The notes beneath the pieces were generated by a model, which was not told where the DNA came from, ran no database searches, and worked only from the letters and a program-made list of their open reading frames with translations. Source: Bradyrhizobium manausense (GTDB taxonomy: Bacteria; Pseudomonadota; Alphaproteobacteria; Rhizobiales; Xanthobacteraceae). From it: a DNA stretch of 64,000 bases. Below, one piece after another: positions 6,939 through 15,091 of the stretch. The stretch lies in assembly GCF_018129685.1 (NCBI RefSeq), contig NZ_JAFCLG010000001.1, positions 1,054,001-1,118,000 of the forward strand. Reading direction: 5' to 3'. Each line of letters begins with the position of its first letter. Positions within the stretch are counted from its first letter, which is position 1. The translations under genes were made by a program, and so were the position numbers.

Positions 6939-8138
6939 CTACTCCGGCGCCGAGCGCGTGATGCCATCGCGCACCATCGCCACGATCTCGTCGGCGGAAT
7001 AACCGATCTCGCGAAGAATCTCCGCGCCGTGCTCGTTGAGCCGCGGCGCGAGACGGACCGGCTCGGCTTCGGTGTCCGACCAGGTTGCCGTCACCTTCAT
7101 GCTGCGGATCGGACCTTCGGTCGGATGGTTCACCACCGGGAAGAAGTTCGTCGCCTCCAGATGCTCGTCGTGCAGGATCGAGGCGAGGTCGTGCATCGGC
7201 ATGACAGGCACGTCGGCCTTCGTCAGAAGCTCGATCCATTCGGCGGTGGTGCGCGTCTCGAAGATGCGGGCGAGCTCGGCATAGACGACGTCGATATTGG
7301 CGGCGCGGCCGGCAAAGGTCGCGAATTTTGGATCGGCGCGCAAATCGTCGCGCGCCGTGGCCTTGAAGAAATTCTCCCACTGCTTGTCGTTGTAGACGAT
7401 GACGCTGAGATAGCCGTCGGACGTCTTGTAGGGCCTGCGGTCGCGCGAGAGGTGGCGGGCATAGCCGCCCTTGTCGAGCGGCGGCTCGTAGGTGAGCCCG
7501 CCCATGTGATCACCCATGACAAAGCCGGCCATGGTCTCGAACATCGGAATGTCGACGCGCTGGCCGCGGCCGGTGCGGTCGCGATGCACCAGACTGGCGC
7601 AGATCGCACCGACGGCCGTGAGACCGACGATGCGATCGACCAGCGCGTTCGGCACGTAGCGCGGCACGCCATCTCCGGTCTGCGCCATCAAGGCGGGGAG
7701 CGCCGTCGCGCCCTGGATCAGATCGTCGTAAGCAGGCTTGGCCGCGTAGGGCCCGTCCTGACCGAAGCCGAACACACCGGCATAGACGAGGCGCGGATTG
7801 ATCGCGGAGACGACGTCATAGCCGAGCTGAAGCCGTGCCATCGCCTGCGGACGGACGTTGTAGACGAGCACGTCCGCGTCCTTGAGCAGCCGCAGCACGG
7901 CGTCGCGACCGGCGGGCTTCTTCAGATCGAGGCAGATCGATCGCTTGCTGCGGTTGGTGTTGAGGAACACCGGGCCCATGCCGGCATGCCGCATCGGGCC
8001 GATCAGGCGAGTGACGTCGCCATCGAGCGATTCCACCTTGATGACATCAGCACCGTAGTCGCCGAGCATCTGGGTCGCATAGGGGCCCATCAGCACGGTG
8101 GTCATGTCGACGACCTTGATGCCCTTCAGCGGCCCCAT
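6939..8138 (-). CDS. CaiB/BaiF-type (class III) CoA transferase
   Basis: The 399-residue protein begins MGPLKGIKVVDMTTVLMGPY and continues with GADVIKVE and NRSKRSICLDLK, all standard for class III CoA transferases of about 400 residues. The motif AKPAYDDLIQGATALPALM contains the conserved aspartate that forms the acyl-aspartyl anhydride. It moves CoA between carboxylic acids in the cytoplasm. Downstream on the same strand are the Cys-less thiolase-fold gene and its DUF35 partner, suggesting that it activates the acid later cleaved by that complex. Confidence 0.9.
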   Translation of the reverse strand: MGPLKGIKVVDMTTVLMGPYATQMLGDYGADVIKVESLDGDVTRLIGPMRHAGMGPVFLNTNRSKRSICLDLKKPAGRDAVLRLLKDADVLVYNVRPQAMARLQLGYDVVSAINPRLVYAGVFGFGQDGPYAAKPAYDDLIQGATALPALMAQTGDGVPRYVPNALVDRIVGLTAVGAICASLVHRDRTGRGQRVDIPMFETMAGFVMGDHMGGLTYEPPLDKGGYARHLSRDRRPYKTSDGYLSVIVYNDKQWENFFKATARDDLRADPKFATFAGRAANIDVVYAELARIFETRTTAEWIELLTKADVPVMPMHDLASILHDEHLEATNFFPVVNHPTEGPIRSMKVTATWSDTEAEPVRLAPRLNEHGAEILREIGYSADEIVAMVRDGITRSAPE

Positions 8139-8257
8139 TGCTTCACTCCCGATTGCGCGGGATTTCGAAGCGGCCCCGCGATATCGGTCCAGCTAAAGCC
8201 ACCGGTGCCGTGCGCGCAAGGGCGGACGGCGTATGGCCGCATGCGCAGCGATGGCTG

Positions 8258-8464
8258 CTATTTCTTCTGGCGGGATTCGCGGATTTTCATCAGCCGATCG
8301 AGCTCGTCGTTCTGCTGGTTGATGCGGTCGGCGATGCGCGACTCGCTCTGCTCGCCGGAAGCGGCGGCAGCCTGCTCGATCAGCTGGCGGATGTTGTCCT
8401 CGAGGATCGCGATGCGATCGTTGAGGGCGTCCATCGACAGTGAATCTTCGTAATCATTGCTCAT
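8258..8464 (-). CDS. Small coiled-coil hypothetical protein
   Basis: This 68-residue protein is highly charged. It has heptad-like hydrophobic spacing from about residue 10 to 66 (LNDRIAILEDNIRQLIEQ and INQQNDELDRLMKIRESR), so it is predicted to be an almost entirely helical coiled coil, somewhat like SlyX-type proteins. The start MSNDYEDSL is preceded by AGGGAA; an in-frame start seven codons upstream is less likely. Function unknown. Confidence 0.7.
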   Translation of the reverse strand: MSNDYEDSLSMDALNDRIAILEDNIRQLIEQAAAASGEQSESRIADRINQQNDELDRLMKIRESRQKK

Positions 8465-8493
8465 GATGCATTCCCTGCAAATCAATCAGAGCG

Positions 8494-8632
8494 GTAGGGT
8501 GGGCAAATCGAAGCGTGCCCACCATGATCTAGCGCAAGGAGCGTAGGGTGGATTAGCCGAAGGCGTAATCCACCTCTTCACTTTCCACGCAGACAGAGAA
8601 GAGGTGGGTTACGCTACGCTAACCCACCCTAC
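8494..8632. repeat. Compound intergenic repeat with GTAGGGTGG hairpins
   Basis: Three related modules are arranged in tandem: GTAGGGTGGGC...GCCCACC, GTAGGGTGGATTAG...TAATCCACC and GTGGGTTACG...CGTAACCCACCCTAC-type. Each can form a hairpin, and the last ends in the reverse complement of the GTAGGGTGG lead. The element is a family unrelated to the other repeats here and separates the coiled-coil gene from the thiolase gene. Confidence 0.75.
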
Positions 8633-8637
8633 AAGCC

Positions 8638-9807
8638 TCACTTCAGCGGCTCCAGGATGGAGACGTAGTTGGCGACGGCGGCGCCGCCCATGTTGAAGAT
8701 GCCGCCAAGCCTGGCGTTCTTGAGCTGCATGCCCTCGGGCGCCTGGCCTGCGAGCTGCATCGCGGTCATCACATGCATGGAGACGCCGGTGGCGCCGATC
8801 GGGTGTCCCTTGGCCTTCAGGCCGCCGGACGCGTTGACCGGCAGCTTGCCGTCCTTGAGGGTCCAGCCTTCCTTGATGGCGCGGGCGCCCTGCCCCCTGG
8901 GCGTCAGGCCCATTGCCTCGTATTCGATCAGCTCGGCGACGGTGAAGCAGTCATGGGTCTCGACGAAGGAGAGATCGGAGAGCGTCACGCCGGCCTTCTC
9001 CAGGGCGCGCTGCCAGGCAACCGTGCAGCCCTCGAACTGGAGGATGTCGCGCTTGGACATCGGCAGGAAATCCTGGGCATGCGCGGTCGCGCGGAAGCCG
9101 ATCGACTTGCCCATGGTCTTGGCGGTTTCGGCATCGGCTAGAACCAGCGCGGCCGCGCCATCCGACACCAGCGAGCAATCGGTGCGCTTCAGGGGACCGG
9201 CGACATAAGGGTTCTTCTCGCTTTCGGCGCGGCAGAAGTCGAAGCCGAAATCCTTGCGCATCTGGGCGAAGGGATTGGCGACGCCATTCTTGTGGTTCTT
9301 GGCCGCGATCAGCGCCAGCGCATCGGACTGGTCGCCGTATTTCTGGAAGTAGGAGCTGGCAATCTTGCCGAACACGCCGGCAAAGCCGCCAACGGTGTCG
9401 CCGTCCTCGGGCAGGTAGGACGCCTTGAGCAGGTTCTTGCCGATCTCCGGGCCAGGCGTGCGGGTCATCTGCTCGACGCCGACCACCAGCACGATCTTGG
9501 CCGCGCCAGCGGCAATCGCGCGGAGGCCCTGGTGAACAGCGGCGGAGCCGGTGGCGCAGGCGTTTTCGACGCGGGTTGCCGGCTTGAAGCGCAGCTTCGG
9601 GTCGGCCTGAAGCACCAGCGAGGCGGTGAAATCCTGCGCCGAGAAGCCGGCGTTGAAATGGCCGAGCACGATCTCGTCGACATCGGACGCCGAAATGCCG
9701 GCATCGGCCATCGCCTCGTTGGCGACGCGGGTGACGAGGCTTTCGACGGTTTCGGTGTCGAACTTGCCGAACGGCGTATGCGCCCATCCGACGATGCTGG
9801 CGGTCAT
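8638..9807 (-). CDS. Thiolase (acetyl-CoA acetyltransferase family)
   Basis: The 389-residue protein keeps the thiolase catalytic set: nucleophilic Cys84 in VENACATGSAAVHQG, the His motif GGLKAKGHPIGATG and a C-terminal glycine-rich NMGGAAVANYV region. The N-terminus (MTASIVGWAHTPFGKFD) and overall pattern place it with SCP2/lipid-transfer thiolases rather than PhaA. It catalyses thiolytic cleavage or condensation of acyl-CoAs in the cytoplasm. It lies upstream of the CoA-transferase cluster on the same strand but is separated from it by a small gene and a repeat, so it may be an independent unit. Confidence 0.9.
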   Translation of the reverse strand: MTASIVGWAHTPFGKFDTETVESLVTRVANEAMADAGISASDVDEIVLGHFNAGFSAQDFTASLVLQADPKLRFKPATRVENACATGSAAVHQGLRAIAAGAAKIVLVVGVEQMTRTPGPEIGKNLLKASYLPEDGDTVGGFAGVFGKIASSYFQKYGDQSDALALIAAKNHKNGVANPFAQMRKDFGFDFCRAESEKNPYVAGPLKRTDCSLVSDGAAALVLADAETAKTMGKSIGFRATAHAQDFLPMSKRDILQFEGCTVAWQRALEKAGVTLSDLSFVETHDCFTVAELIEYEAMGLTPRGQGARAIKEGWTLKDGKLPVNASGGLKAKGHPIGATGVSMHVMTAMQLAGQAPEGMQLKNARLGGIFNMGGAAVANYVSILEPLK

Positions 9808-9866
9808 GGTCTTCCCTCCCTGGGTCTTTTGCCTGACCTAAGTCTTAGCTCAGGGATGGCAAGACT

Positions 9867-10517
9867 TCACGCAGGTTTAAGGGCCTGGAGGGTGCGCTGG
9901 CAGATGGCAGTTATGCCGGCCCAGTTCCCGCTCCTGATCTCCGCCGCCGGGCACAGCCAGGAACCGCCGACCGCTACCACGTTGGGCTCGGCGAGCCAGG
10001 TCGCCGCATTGGCCTCGCCCACCCCGCCGGTCGGGCAGAACCGCACGTTCGGGAACGGCCCGCCAAGCGAGCGCAGGCCCTTGATGCCGCCGGCCTGCTC
10101 GGCCGGGAAGAACTTTGTGACGTCGAAGCCGTAGGACAGTGCCATCATCAGCTCGGACGCCGTGGCGATGCCCGGCGCAAACGGCAGGGAACTGTGGGTG
10201 GCGGCCTTCAGGAGGTCGGGGGTCAGGCCGGGGCTGATGCCGAACGCGACGCCGAGCTTCTCGACGCGGACGAAATCGGCCGGATTGAGAATGGTGCCGA
10301 TGCCGACGACGGCGTCGGGGACTTCGGACATGATCGCCCGCGCCGCCTCGATCGCGATGGGGGTGCGCAGGGTCACCTCCAGCGTGCGCACGCCGCCGGC
10401 CACCAGCGCCTGCGCCAGCGGCACGGCGTCCTGGATCCGCTCGATGGTGAGGACGGGAATAACAGTCGCGGCCTTGAACAGCGCGACGAGGTGGTTCTGT
10501 TGGGCAGAAGTGGTCAT
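9867..10517 (-). CDS. eda: 2-dehydro-3-deoxy-phosphogluconate (KDPG) aldolase
   Basis: This is a 216-residue class I aldolase of the usual length. It has the Schiff-base lysine in DVTKFFPAE (K135), the catalytic glutamate in LEVTLRTP (E47), the GIGT phosphate-side loop and SPG/FCPTGG motifs. It splits 2-keto-3-deoxy-6-phosphogluconate into pyruvate and glyceraldehyde-3-phosphate. It is the last enzyme of the minus-strand sugar-acid operon, downstream of KDG kinase, which makes its substrate. A barstar-like gene lies between the two. Confidence 0.93.
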   Translation of the reverse strand: MTTSAQQNHLVALFKAATVIPVLTIERIQDAVPLAQALVAGGVRTLEVTLRTPIAIEAARAIMSEVPDAVVGIGTILNPADFVRVEKLGVAFGISPGLTPDLLKAATHSSLPFAPGIATASELMMALSYGFDVTKFFPAEQAGGIKGLRSLGGPFPNVRFCPTGGVGEANAATWLAEPNVVAVGGSWLCPAAEIRSGNWAGITAICQRTLQALKPA

Positions 10518-10602
10518 AGGGCCTCAATTCCTTGCTAGGCCTAACGCAAGCCGGCCAAACCGGCAATGCTTCAACGGCTCTTCAGATGCAACTCTCAAGG
10601 GC

Positions 10603-11067
10603 CTAGGCAGTCGCAACTGCAGCGAAAAATGACCTTTGGTTGACATCGTGAGGCGCAGCTCCATTGACGACAACGCGAAACAGACTCTTGGCGGACTCGC
10701 TGGTTTGCCTTGACCGGTTGTATTCGTCGATGCTGGTCGCCAATGCCCTACCGAGGGCCGCCATTTCCACTGGCTCTTCGGCCAAAAGCTCAGAAAATCC
10801 CGAAATCATAAGGACGAAGCGCGAGGAATTAAGCCAATCCAAATCTCCGAGGCATTCAGCAAGAGCTGCATAGTTCTCACCGAAATAGTATGGAAACTGG
10901 CAGGCCGCAGAGAATTCGTCGAACACCCCGGCCAAGGTCCTCATCTTACGGCCTCGAACAAACCGTACCGACGTGGCAGGATCATCACGCGCTAGCTTCC
11001 AGCCATATTCGCAAAAGTCTGAGTCGCTCATTTCGACCAAAGTGAGTGCTTCCTTGTGTCTCACCAT
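10603..11067 (-). CDS. Barstar-like RNase-inhibitor family protein (orphan)
   Basis: This 154-residue protein has a barstar-fold centre at about residues 38-80: VRGRKMRTLAGVFDEFSAA, then FPYYFGENYAALAECLGDLDWL, the hallmark FPxYFGxNxxALxxCLxDLxWL pattern. Barstar proteins bind and block barnase-like ribonucleases, often as immunity proteins to secreted toxins. No barnase or polymorphic-toxin gene is nearby. The ATG at 11067 has GGAG at good spacing; a TTG four codons upstream is possible. Base composition is near 50 percent GC, well below its neighbours, and it interrupts the kdgK-eda gene pair. This suggests acquisition by transfer. Confidence 0.85.
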   Translation of the reverse strand: MVRHKEALTLVEMSDSDFCEYGWKLARDDPATSVRFVRGRKMRTLAGVFDEFSAACQFPYYFGENYAALAECLGDLDWLNSSRFVLMISGFSELLAEEPVEMAALGRALATSIDEYNRSRQTSESAKSLFRVVVNGAAPHDVNQRSFFAAVATA

Positions 11068-11140
11068 GGCTTGCTCCAAGCATTGCTTACGGCTTTAGGA
11101 AGTGGCCAATGCGGCGGTCACCTGCACAGTCCCAAATCTT

Positions 11141-12112
11141 CTATTTGGCTTGGCGCGACGCGGTCTGCCGGTGCCGCTTCTTCGGCGGCATGGCATAGCC
11201 CGGAATGATGGCGCCGGGATAGCAGATCACGAGGCTGGCGAGACGGTGCCCGGCCTGGGCGGCCTCGACCGGATCGGAACCGGCGAGCCGGGCTGCGATA
11301 TAGGCCGCTGCAAAGCTGTCGCCGGCTGCGGTGGTGTCAACGACCGGCCTGGTCATTGGCTCGGCGTGGACCTCGTGGGTGCCGCCCGGGAAGCGCAACA
11401 GGCTGACGGGCTCGGCAAGGCGGAACACCAACTCCGGCGTCGGGATGCGCGCCATCAATTGCTCGGGACTTTCGCCAGGATAGAGCGCGAGCAGATCCTC
11501 GGCCGAGGTCAGCACGATGTCGGCAGCGGCAAAGGCCGCGGCGAAGACCTCGCGGGCGACGTCGCGATCCGGCCAGCCGCGCGCGCGGAAATTGGTGTCA
11601 AAGACGAAACGCGTGCCGAGCAGGCGCGCGCGCTTGATCGCCGCGAACAAACGATCCCGCCCCGCGGCGTCGTAGATCGAAAGCGTGATCGCGGAGAGAT
11701 AGACAATGTCGTAGCTCATCAGCGAGTTGAGGAGCTCGTCCGTCTCCGGCAGGCTCATCAGCTGCCGCGCCGCCGCACTGTCGCGCCAGTGGAAGAACTG
11801 GCGCTCACCATTGGCATCGAGCTGGATCATGTAGAGGCCGGGCAACTTGCCCGGCAGCCGCACGACGCGGCGGGTGCCGACGCCCTCGGCATTCCAGGCC
11901 GCGATCATCTCCTCGCTCATGCCGTCGTCGCCGAGCGCGGTGAAATAGTCGACCTTGACCTCGAGCCGCGCCAGATACACCGCCGTGTTGAGGGTGTCGC
12001 CGCCGAAGCCGCGCGAGAACAGGCCACCGCCCTGCCCGGCAGACTGCCCACCTTGAGCCTGCCGGAGCTCGACCATGCATTCACCGATGCAAGCTACGCT
12101 CGCCATCGTCAT
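11141..12112 (-). CDS. kdgK: PfkB-family sugar kinase, probable 2-keto-3-deoxygluconate kinase
   Basis: A protein of about 323 residues with the ribokinase fold: FGGDTLNTAVYLARL (sugar-binding GG motif), the FDTNFRARGWPD region, and the catalytic anion hole DTTAAGDSFAAAYIA near residue 275. The two asparagine/arginine segments resemble KDG kinases. It would phosphorylate 2-keto-3-deoxygluconate to KDPG, the substrate of the Eda encoded two genes downstream. I chose the ATG at 12112 over the GTG two codons upstream; another ATG follows two codons later. Specificity for KDG is inferred from context and overall similarity. Confidence 0.85.
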   Translation of the reverse strand: MTMASVACIGECMVELRQAQGGQSAGQGGGLFSRGFGGDTLNTAVYLARLEVKVDYFTALGDDGMSEEMIAAWNAEGVGTRRVVRLPGKLPGLYMIQLDANGERQFFHWRDSAAARQLMSLPETDELLNSLMSYDIVYLSAITLSIYDAAGRDRLFAAIKRARLLGTRFVFDTNFRARGWPDRDVAREVFAAAFAAADIVLTSAEDLLALYPGESPEQLMARIPTPELVFRLAEPVSLLRFPGGTHEVHAEPMTRPVVDTTAAGDSFAAAYIAARLAGSDPVEAAQAGHRLASLVICYPGAIIPGYAMPPKKRHRQTASRQAK

Positions 12113-12135
12113 ATCCACGCTGTTCGTCCGCTAGG

Positions 12136-13122
12136 TCAGGCAACGAAATTGCCGCCCAGTTCGTCGTCGATGTGAATGCGGATGATATCGTCGAACGTCT
12201 TCTCGGCGGTGGTGAAGCCGAGCTCGAGCGCCCGCTTGGGGTTGAAGTTGCGCGGCCAGCCGCCGACGATGCCGACGATGAAGGGATCGGGCTCGCGCTT
12301 GATACGGGCTGCGACCTTCTCGCCCGCGACGCGCTTCAGGGCCGCGATCTGCTCGCCGACCGTCGCCGACAGGCCGGGCATGGTCAGGTTGCGACGCGGG
12401 CCGACCGTGGCGAGGTCCATTGTGCCGGCGTGCAGCAGGAAACCGACGGCCGAGCGCGGCGTGGCGTGCCAATGACGGACGTCCTCGGACACCGGAAGGA
12501 TCGCCTCCTTGCCGGCGAGCGGCTCGCGCAGGATGTTGGAGAAGAAGCCCGATGCCGCCTTGTTGGGCAGGCCGGGCCTGATGCAGATGGTCGGCAAGCG
12601 GATGCCGATGCCGTCGAGGAAGCCGCGGCGCGAGTAATCGGCCAGCAGCAACTCGCCGATCGCCTTCTGGGTGCCGTAGCTCAAGAGCGGGGTGTGGAAG
12701 AATTCGTCGCCGATCGCGTCCGGGAACGGCGCGCCGAACACCGCGATCGAGGACGTGAACACCACGCGCGGCTTGTAGCCGCCGCCGACGAGCCTGACGG
12801 CATCGAGCAGCATCCGGGTGCCGTCGAGGTTGATGCGGTAGCCCTTGTCGAAATCGAGCTCGGCTTCACCCGAGACGATGGCGGCGAGATGAAAGATCAC
12901 GTCCGGGCGGCCGGCGATCAGCTTCTCGGCGGCGCCGGGAACGGCGAAATCGCCCGAGACTGTTACGACGGGGAAACCGGCCTTCTCCGGCTTTTTGGGC
13001 TCGACCACGTCATGCATGGTCAATTTGGTGATGTCGCTCTTGCCGAGCCGGCCGTCGCGCAAGAGACGTTCACACAATTTGCGGCCGACCATGCCGGCAG
13101 CGCCCAGAACCAGAATGTGCAA
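12136..13122 (-). CDS. denD: NAD-dependent epimerase/dehydratase-family oxidoreductase, DenD-like
   Basis: This 328-residue extended SDR has the nucleotide-binding motif LVLGAAGMVGRKL at the start, the FTSSIAVFG serine segment and the active-site pair YGTQK (about residue 147). Its length and the block IRLPTICIRPGLPNKAASGF match D-erythronate dehydrogenases (DenD), which oxidise D-erythronate to 2-oxo-D-erythronate. It lies between the ABC permease genes and kdgK, so it acts on the imported sugar or sugar acid. The exact substrate is inferred and could be another aldonate. Confidence 0.75.
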   Translation of the reverse strand: MHILVLGAAGMVGRKLCERLLRDGRLGKSDITKLTMHDVVEPKKPEKAGFPVVTVSGDFAVPGAAEKLIAGRPDVIFHLAAIVSGEAELDFDKGYRINLDGTRMLLDAVRLVGGGYKPRVVFTSSIAVFGAPFPDAIGDEFFHTPLLSYGTQKAIGELLLADYSRRGFLDGIGIRLPTICIRPGLPNKAASGFFSNILREPLAGKEAILPVSEDVRHWHATPRSAVGFLLHAGTMDLATVGPRRNLTMPGLSATVGEQIAALKRVAGEKVAARIKREPDPFIVGIVGGWPRNFNPKRALELGFTTAEKTFDDIIRIHIDDELGGNFVA

Positions 13123-13199
13123 GAGCTCAACTCCTTCTTATTGGCCGGAACGCGCCGCTCTCGAAAAATGTTGGCGCGTTCTCAGGCAGGCCGCGCGGG

Positions 13200-14075
13200 T
13201 CATTCCTTCACGGCGCCGGTCATTGCCGACACATAGTACTCCACGAAGAAGGAATAAAGGATAACTACGGGGACCGAGCCGGTCAGGGCCGCGGCCATCA
13301 GGGCGCCCCAATGGTAGACGTCGCCGTTGACGAGCTCGGTAATGGCGCCGACCGGAATGGTCTTGTTCTCCGACGAGGAGATGAAGGTCAGCGCGTAGAT
13401 GAACTCGTTCCAGGACAAGGTGAAGGCGAAGATGCCCGCCGAGATCACCCCCGGCAGCGACAGCGGCAGGGTGATCTTGACCAGGATCTGCAGCCGCGTG
13501 GCCCCGTCGATCAGCGCGCATTCCTCCAGCTCGTAGGGGATGGTGCGGAAATAACCCATCAGGAGCCAGGTGCAGAACGGGATCAGGAAGGTCGGATAGG
13601 TCAGGATCAACGCCAGATTGCCGTCGAACAGTCCGAGCTGGAATACGATCGCCGCCAACGGAATGAACAGGATCGAGGGCGGCACCAGATAGCCGAGGAA
13701 AATGGCGAGACCGACATAACGCGAGCCGGTGTAGCGGAGGCGCTCGATCGCATAGGCGGCGCAGACGCTGGCGAACAGCGAGATGAAGGTCGAGGACACC
13801 GAGACGATCACGGTGTTCCACATCCAGAGCGGATAGTCAGTGTCGAAGAACAGCTTGGTGATGTGCTCGAACGTCGGATGCACGATCCAGAACGGATTGT
13901 ACTTCTCGTAGTCGTACATCTCCGCGTCCGGCTTGAATGTCGCGACCGTCATCCAATAGAACGGGAACAGCAGGAAGACGACGATCAGGCCGAGCGGAAG
14001 GTAGACGCGGAGAAACTTCCGCGGAAAACTTTCGAGGTAGTCCATTCCGACGCTTTGGTCGTCCGCGGTGCTCAT
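13200..14075 (-). CDS. Carbohydrate ABC transporter permease (MalG-like)
   Basis: A 291-residue inner-membrane protein with six predicted helices. The EAA loop ECALIDGATRLQILVKITLPLSLPG couples it to the ATPase. The first helix is FLRVYLPLGLIVVFLLFPFYW. It is the second permease subunit of the importer; its ATG lies two bases after the stop of the first permease gene. The N-terminal cytoplasmic extension (MSTADDQSVGMDYLESFPRK) is typical for this CUT1 family. Confidence 0.92.
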   Translation of the reverse strand: MSTADDQSVGMDYLESFPRKFLRVYLPLGLIVVFLLFPFYWMTVATFKPDAEMYDYEKYNPFWIVHPTFEHITKLFFDTDYPLWMWNTVIVSVSSTFISLFASVCAAYAIERLRYTGSRYVGLAIFLGYLVPPSILFIPLAAIVFQLGLFDGNLALILTYPTFLIPFCTWLLMGYFRTIPYELEECALIDGATRLQILVKITLPLSLPGVISAGIFAFTLSWNEFIYALTFISSSENKTIPVGAITELVNGDVYHWGALMAAALTGSVPVVILYSFFVEYYVSAMTGAVKE

Positions 14076-14077
14076 GG

Positions 14078-15025
14078 TCAGTCCCTTCCGCCCTGCTGCC
14101 AGCGGGAGCGCTGAAGTCCGAAGAAGCTCAACAGGATTGCCGCGACCAGGAACGGGATCATTGCGTTCGAGATCGCCGCGCCCTCGCCGAGATTGCCGCC
14201 GGTGATGGCGCGCTGGAACGACAGCGTCGCCATCAGATGCGTGGCGTTGATCGGGCCGCCGCGCGTGATGGTGTAGATCAGCTGGAAGTCGGTGAAGGTC
14301 ATCAGCACCGAGAACGTCATCACCACCGCGATGATCGGCGACAGCATCGGCAGCGTGATATGGCGGAATCGCTGCAGATTGGTAGCGCCGTCGAGATTGG
14401 CGGCCTCGTAGAGCGACGGCGAGATGGTCTGAAGGCCGGCAAGCAGCGTGATCGCCACGAACGGCACGCCGCGCCAGATGTTGGCGGCGACCACCGACCA
14501 GCGCGCGTTCCAGGGGTCGCCGAGGAAGTCGATGTAACGCGTGATCAGGCCGGCCTTGATCAGCACCCAGGAGATGATCGAGAACTGGCTGTCATAGATC
14601 CACCAGAACGCGATGGCCGAGAGCACGGTCGGCACCACGAAGGGCAAGAGAACGATGGCCCGGATCATCGATTTGAACGGCAGGCGCTCGTTGAGCAGCA
14701 GCGCGAGGTAAAGGCCGATCGCGAATTTCACGATGCTGGCGGCGACCGTGTAGAAGATGGTGTTGAACACCGACAGCCAGAACACGGAGTCCTTCGCGAG
14801 CGAGACGAAGTTGCCGAACCCGATGAAGCGCCCGACCCCGCCGATCTTGGTGTCGGTCATGCCGAGCCAGAGGCCGAGCGCCAGCGGATAGGCGAGAAAC
14901 AAAACAAGGATCGCTATCGCCGGCACCATGAACATCGCGCCGAGAAAGTTGCGGCTTTCAAACGCTCGCGACCACAGGCTGCCACGCCTTTCAGGCACGG
15001 CAACAGGCTCGGCCATAACAGCCAT
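14078..15025 (-). CDS. Carbohydrate ABC transporter permease (MalF-like)
   Basis: A 315-residue six-helix permease. The first helix begins around NFLGAMFMVPAIAILVLFLAYP, and the EAA loop is YEAANLDGATNLQRFRHITLPMLSP. The ATG at 15025 (MAVMAEPVAVPERR) has GGGGAG seven bases upstream, so the open frame 17 codons further up is probably not used. Together with the MalG-like subunit it forms the membrane channel of a CUT1-type sugar importer. Confidence 0.92.
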   Translation of the reverse strand: MAVMAEPVAVPERRGSLWSRAFESRNFLGAMFMVPAIAILVLFLAYPLALGLWLGMTDTKIGGVGRFIGFGNFVSLAKDSVFWLSVFNTIFYTVAASIVKFAIGLYLALLLNERLPFKSMIRAIVLLPFVVPTVLSAIAFWWIYDSQFSIISWVLIKAGLITRYIDFLGDPWNARWSVVAANIWRGVPFVAITLLAGLQTISPSLYEAANLDGATNLQRFRHITLPMLSPIIAVVMTFSVLMTFTDFQLIYTITRGGPINATHLMATLSFQRAITGGNLGEGAAISNAMIPFLVAAILLSFFGLQRSRWQQGGRD

Positions 15026-15091
15026 ATCGGACTCCCCTCGACGAACAGTCGTGACGTCCGGCGCGCCGGACGCCACGCAGATTGGAGCTGA

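Noticed and set aside
8494..8632. Possible CRISPR array
   Set aside because: The modules are palindromic intergenic repeats of unequal spacing with no spacers and no cas genes.
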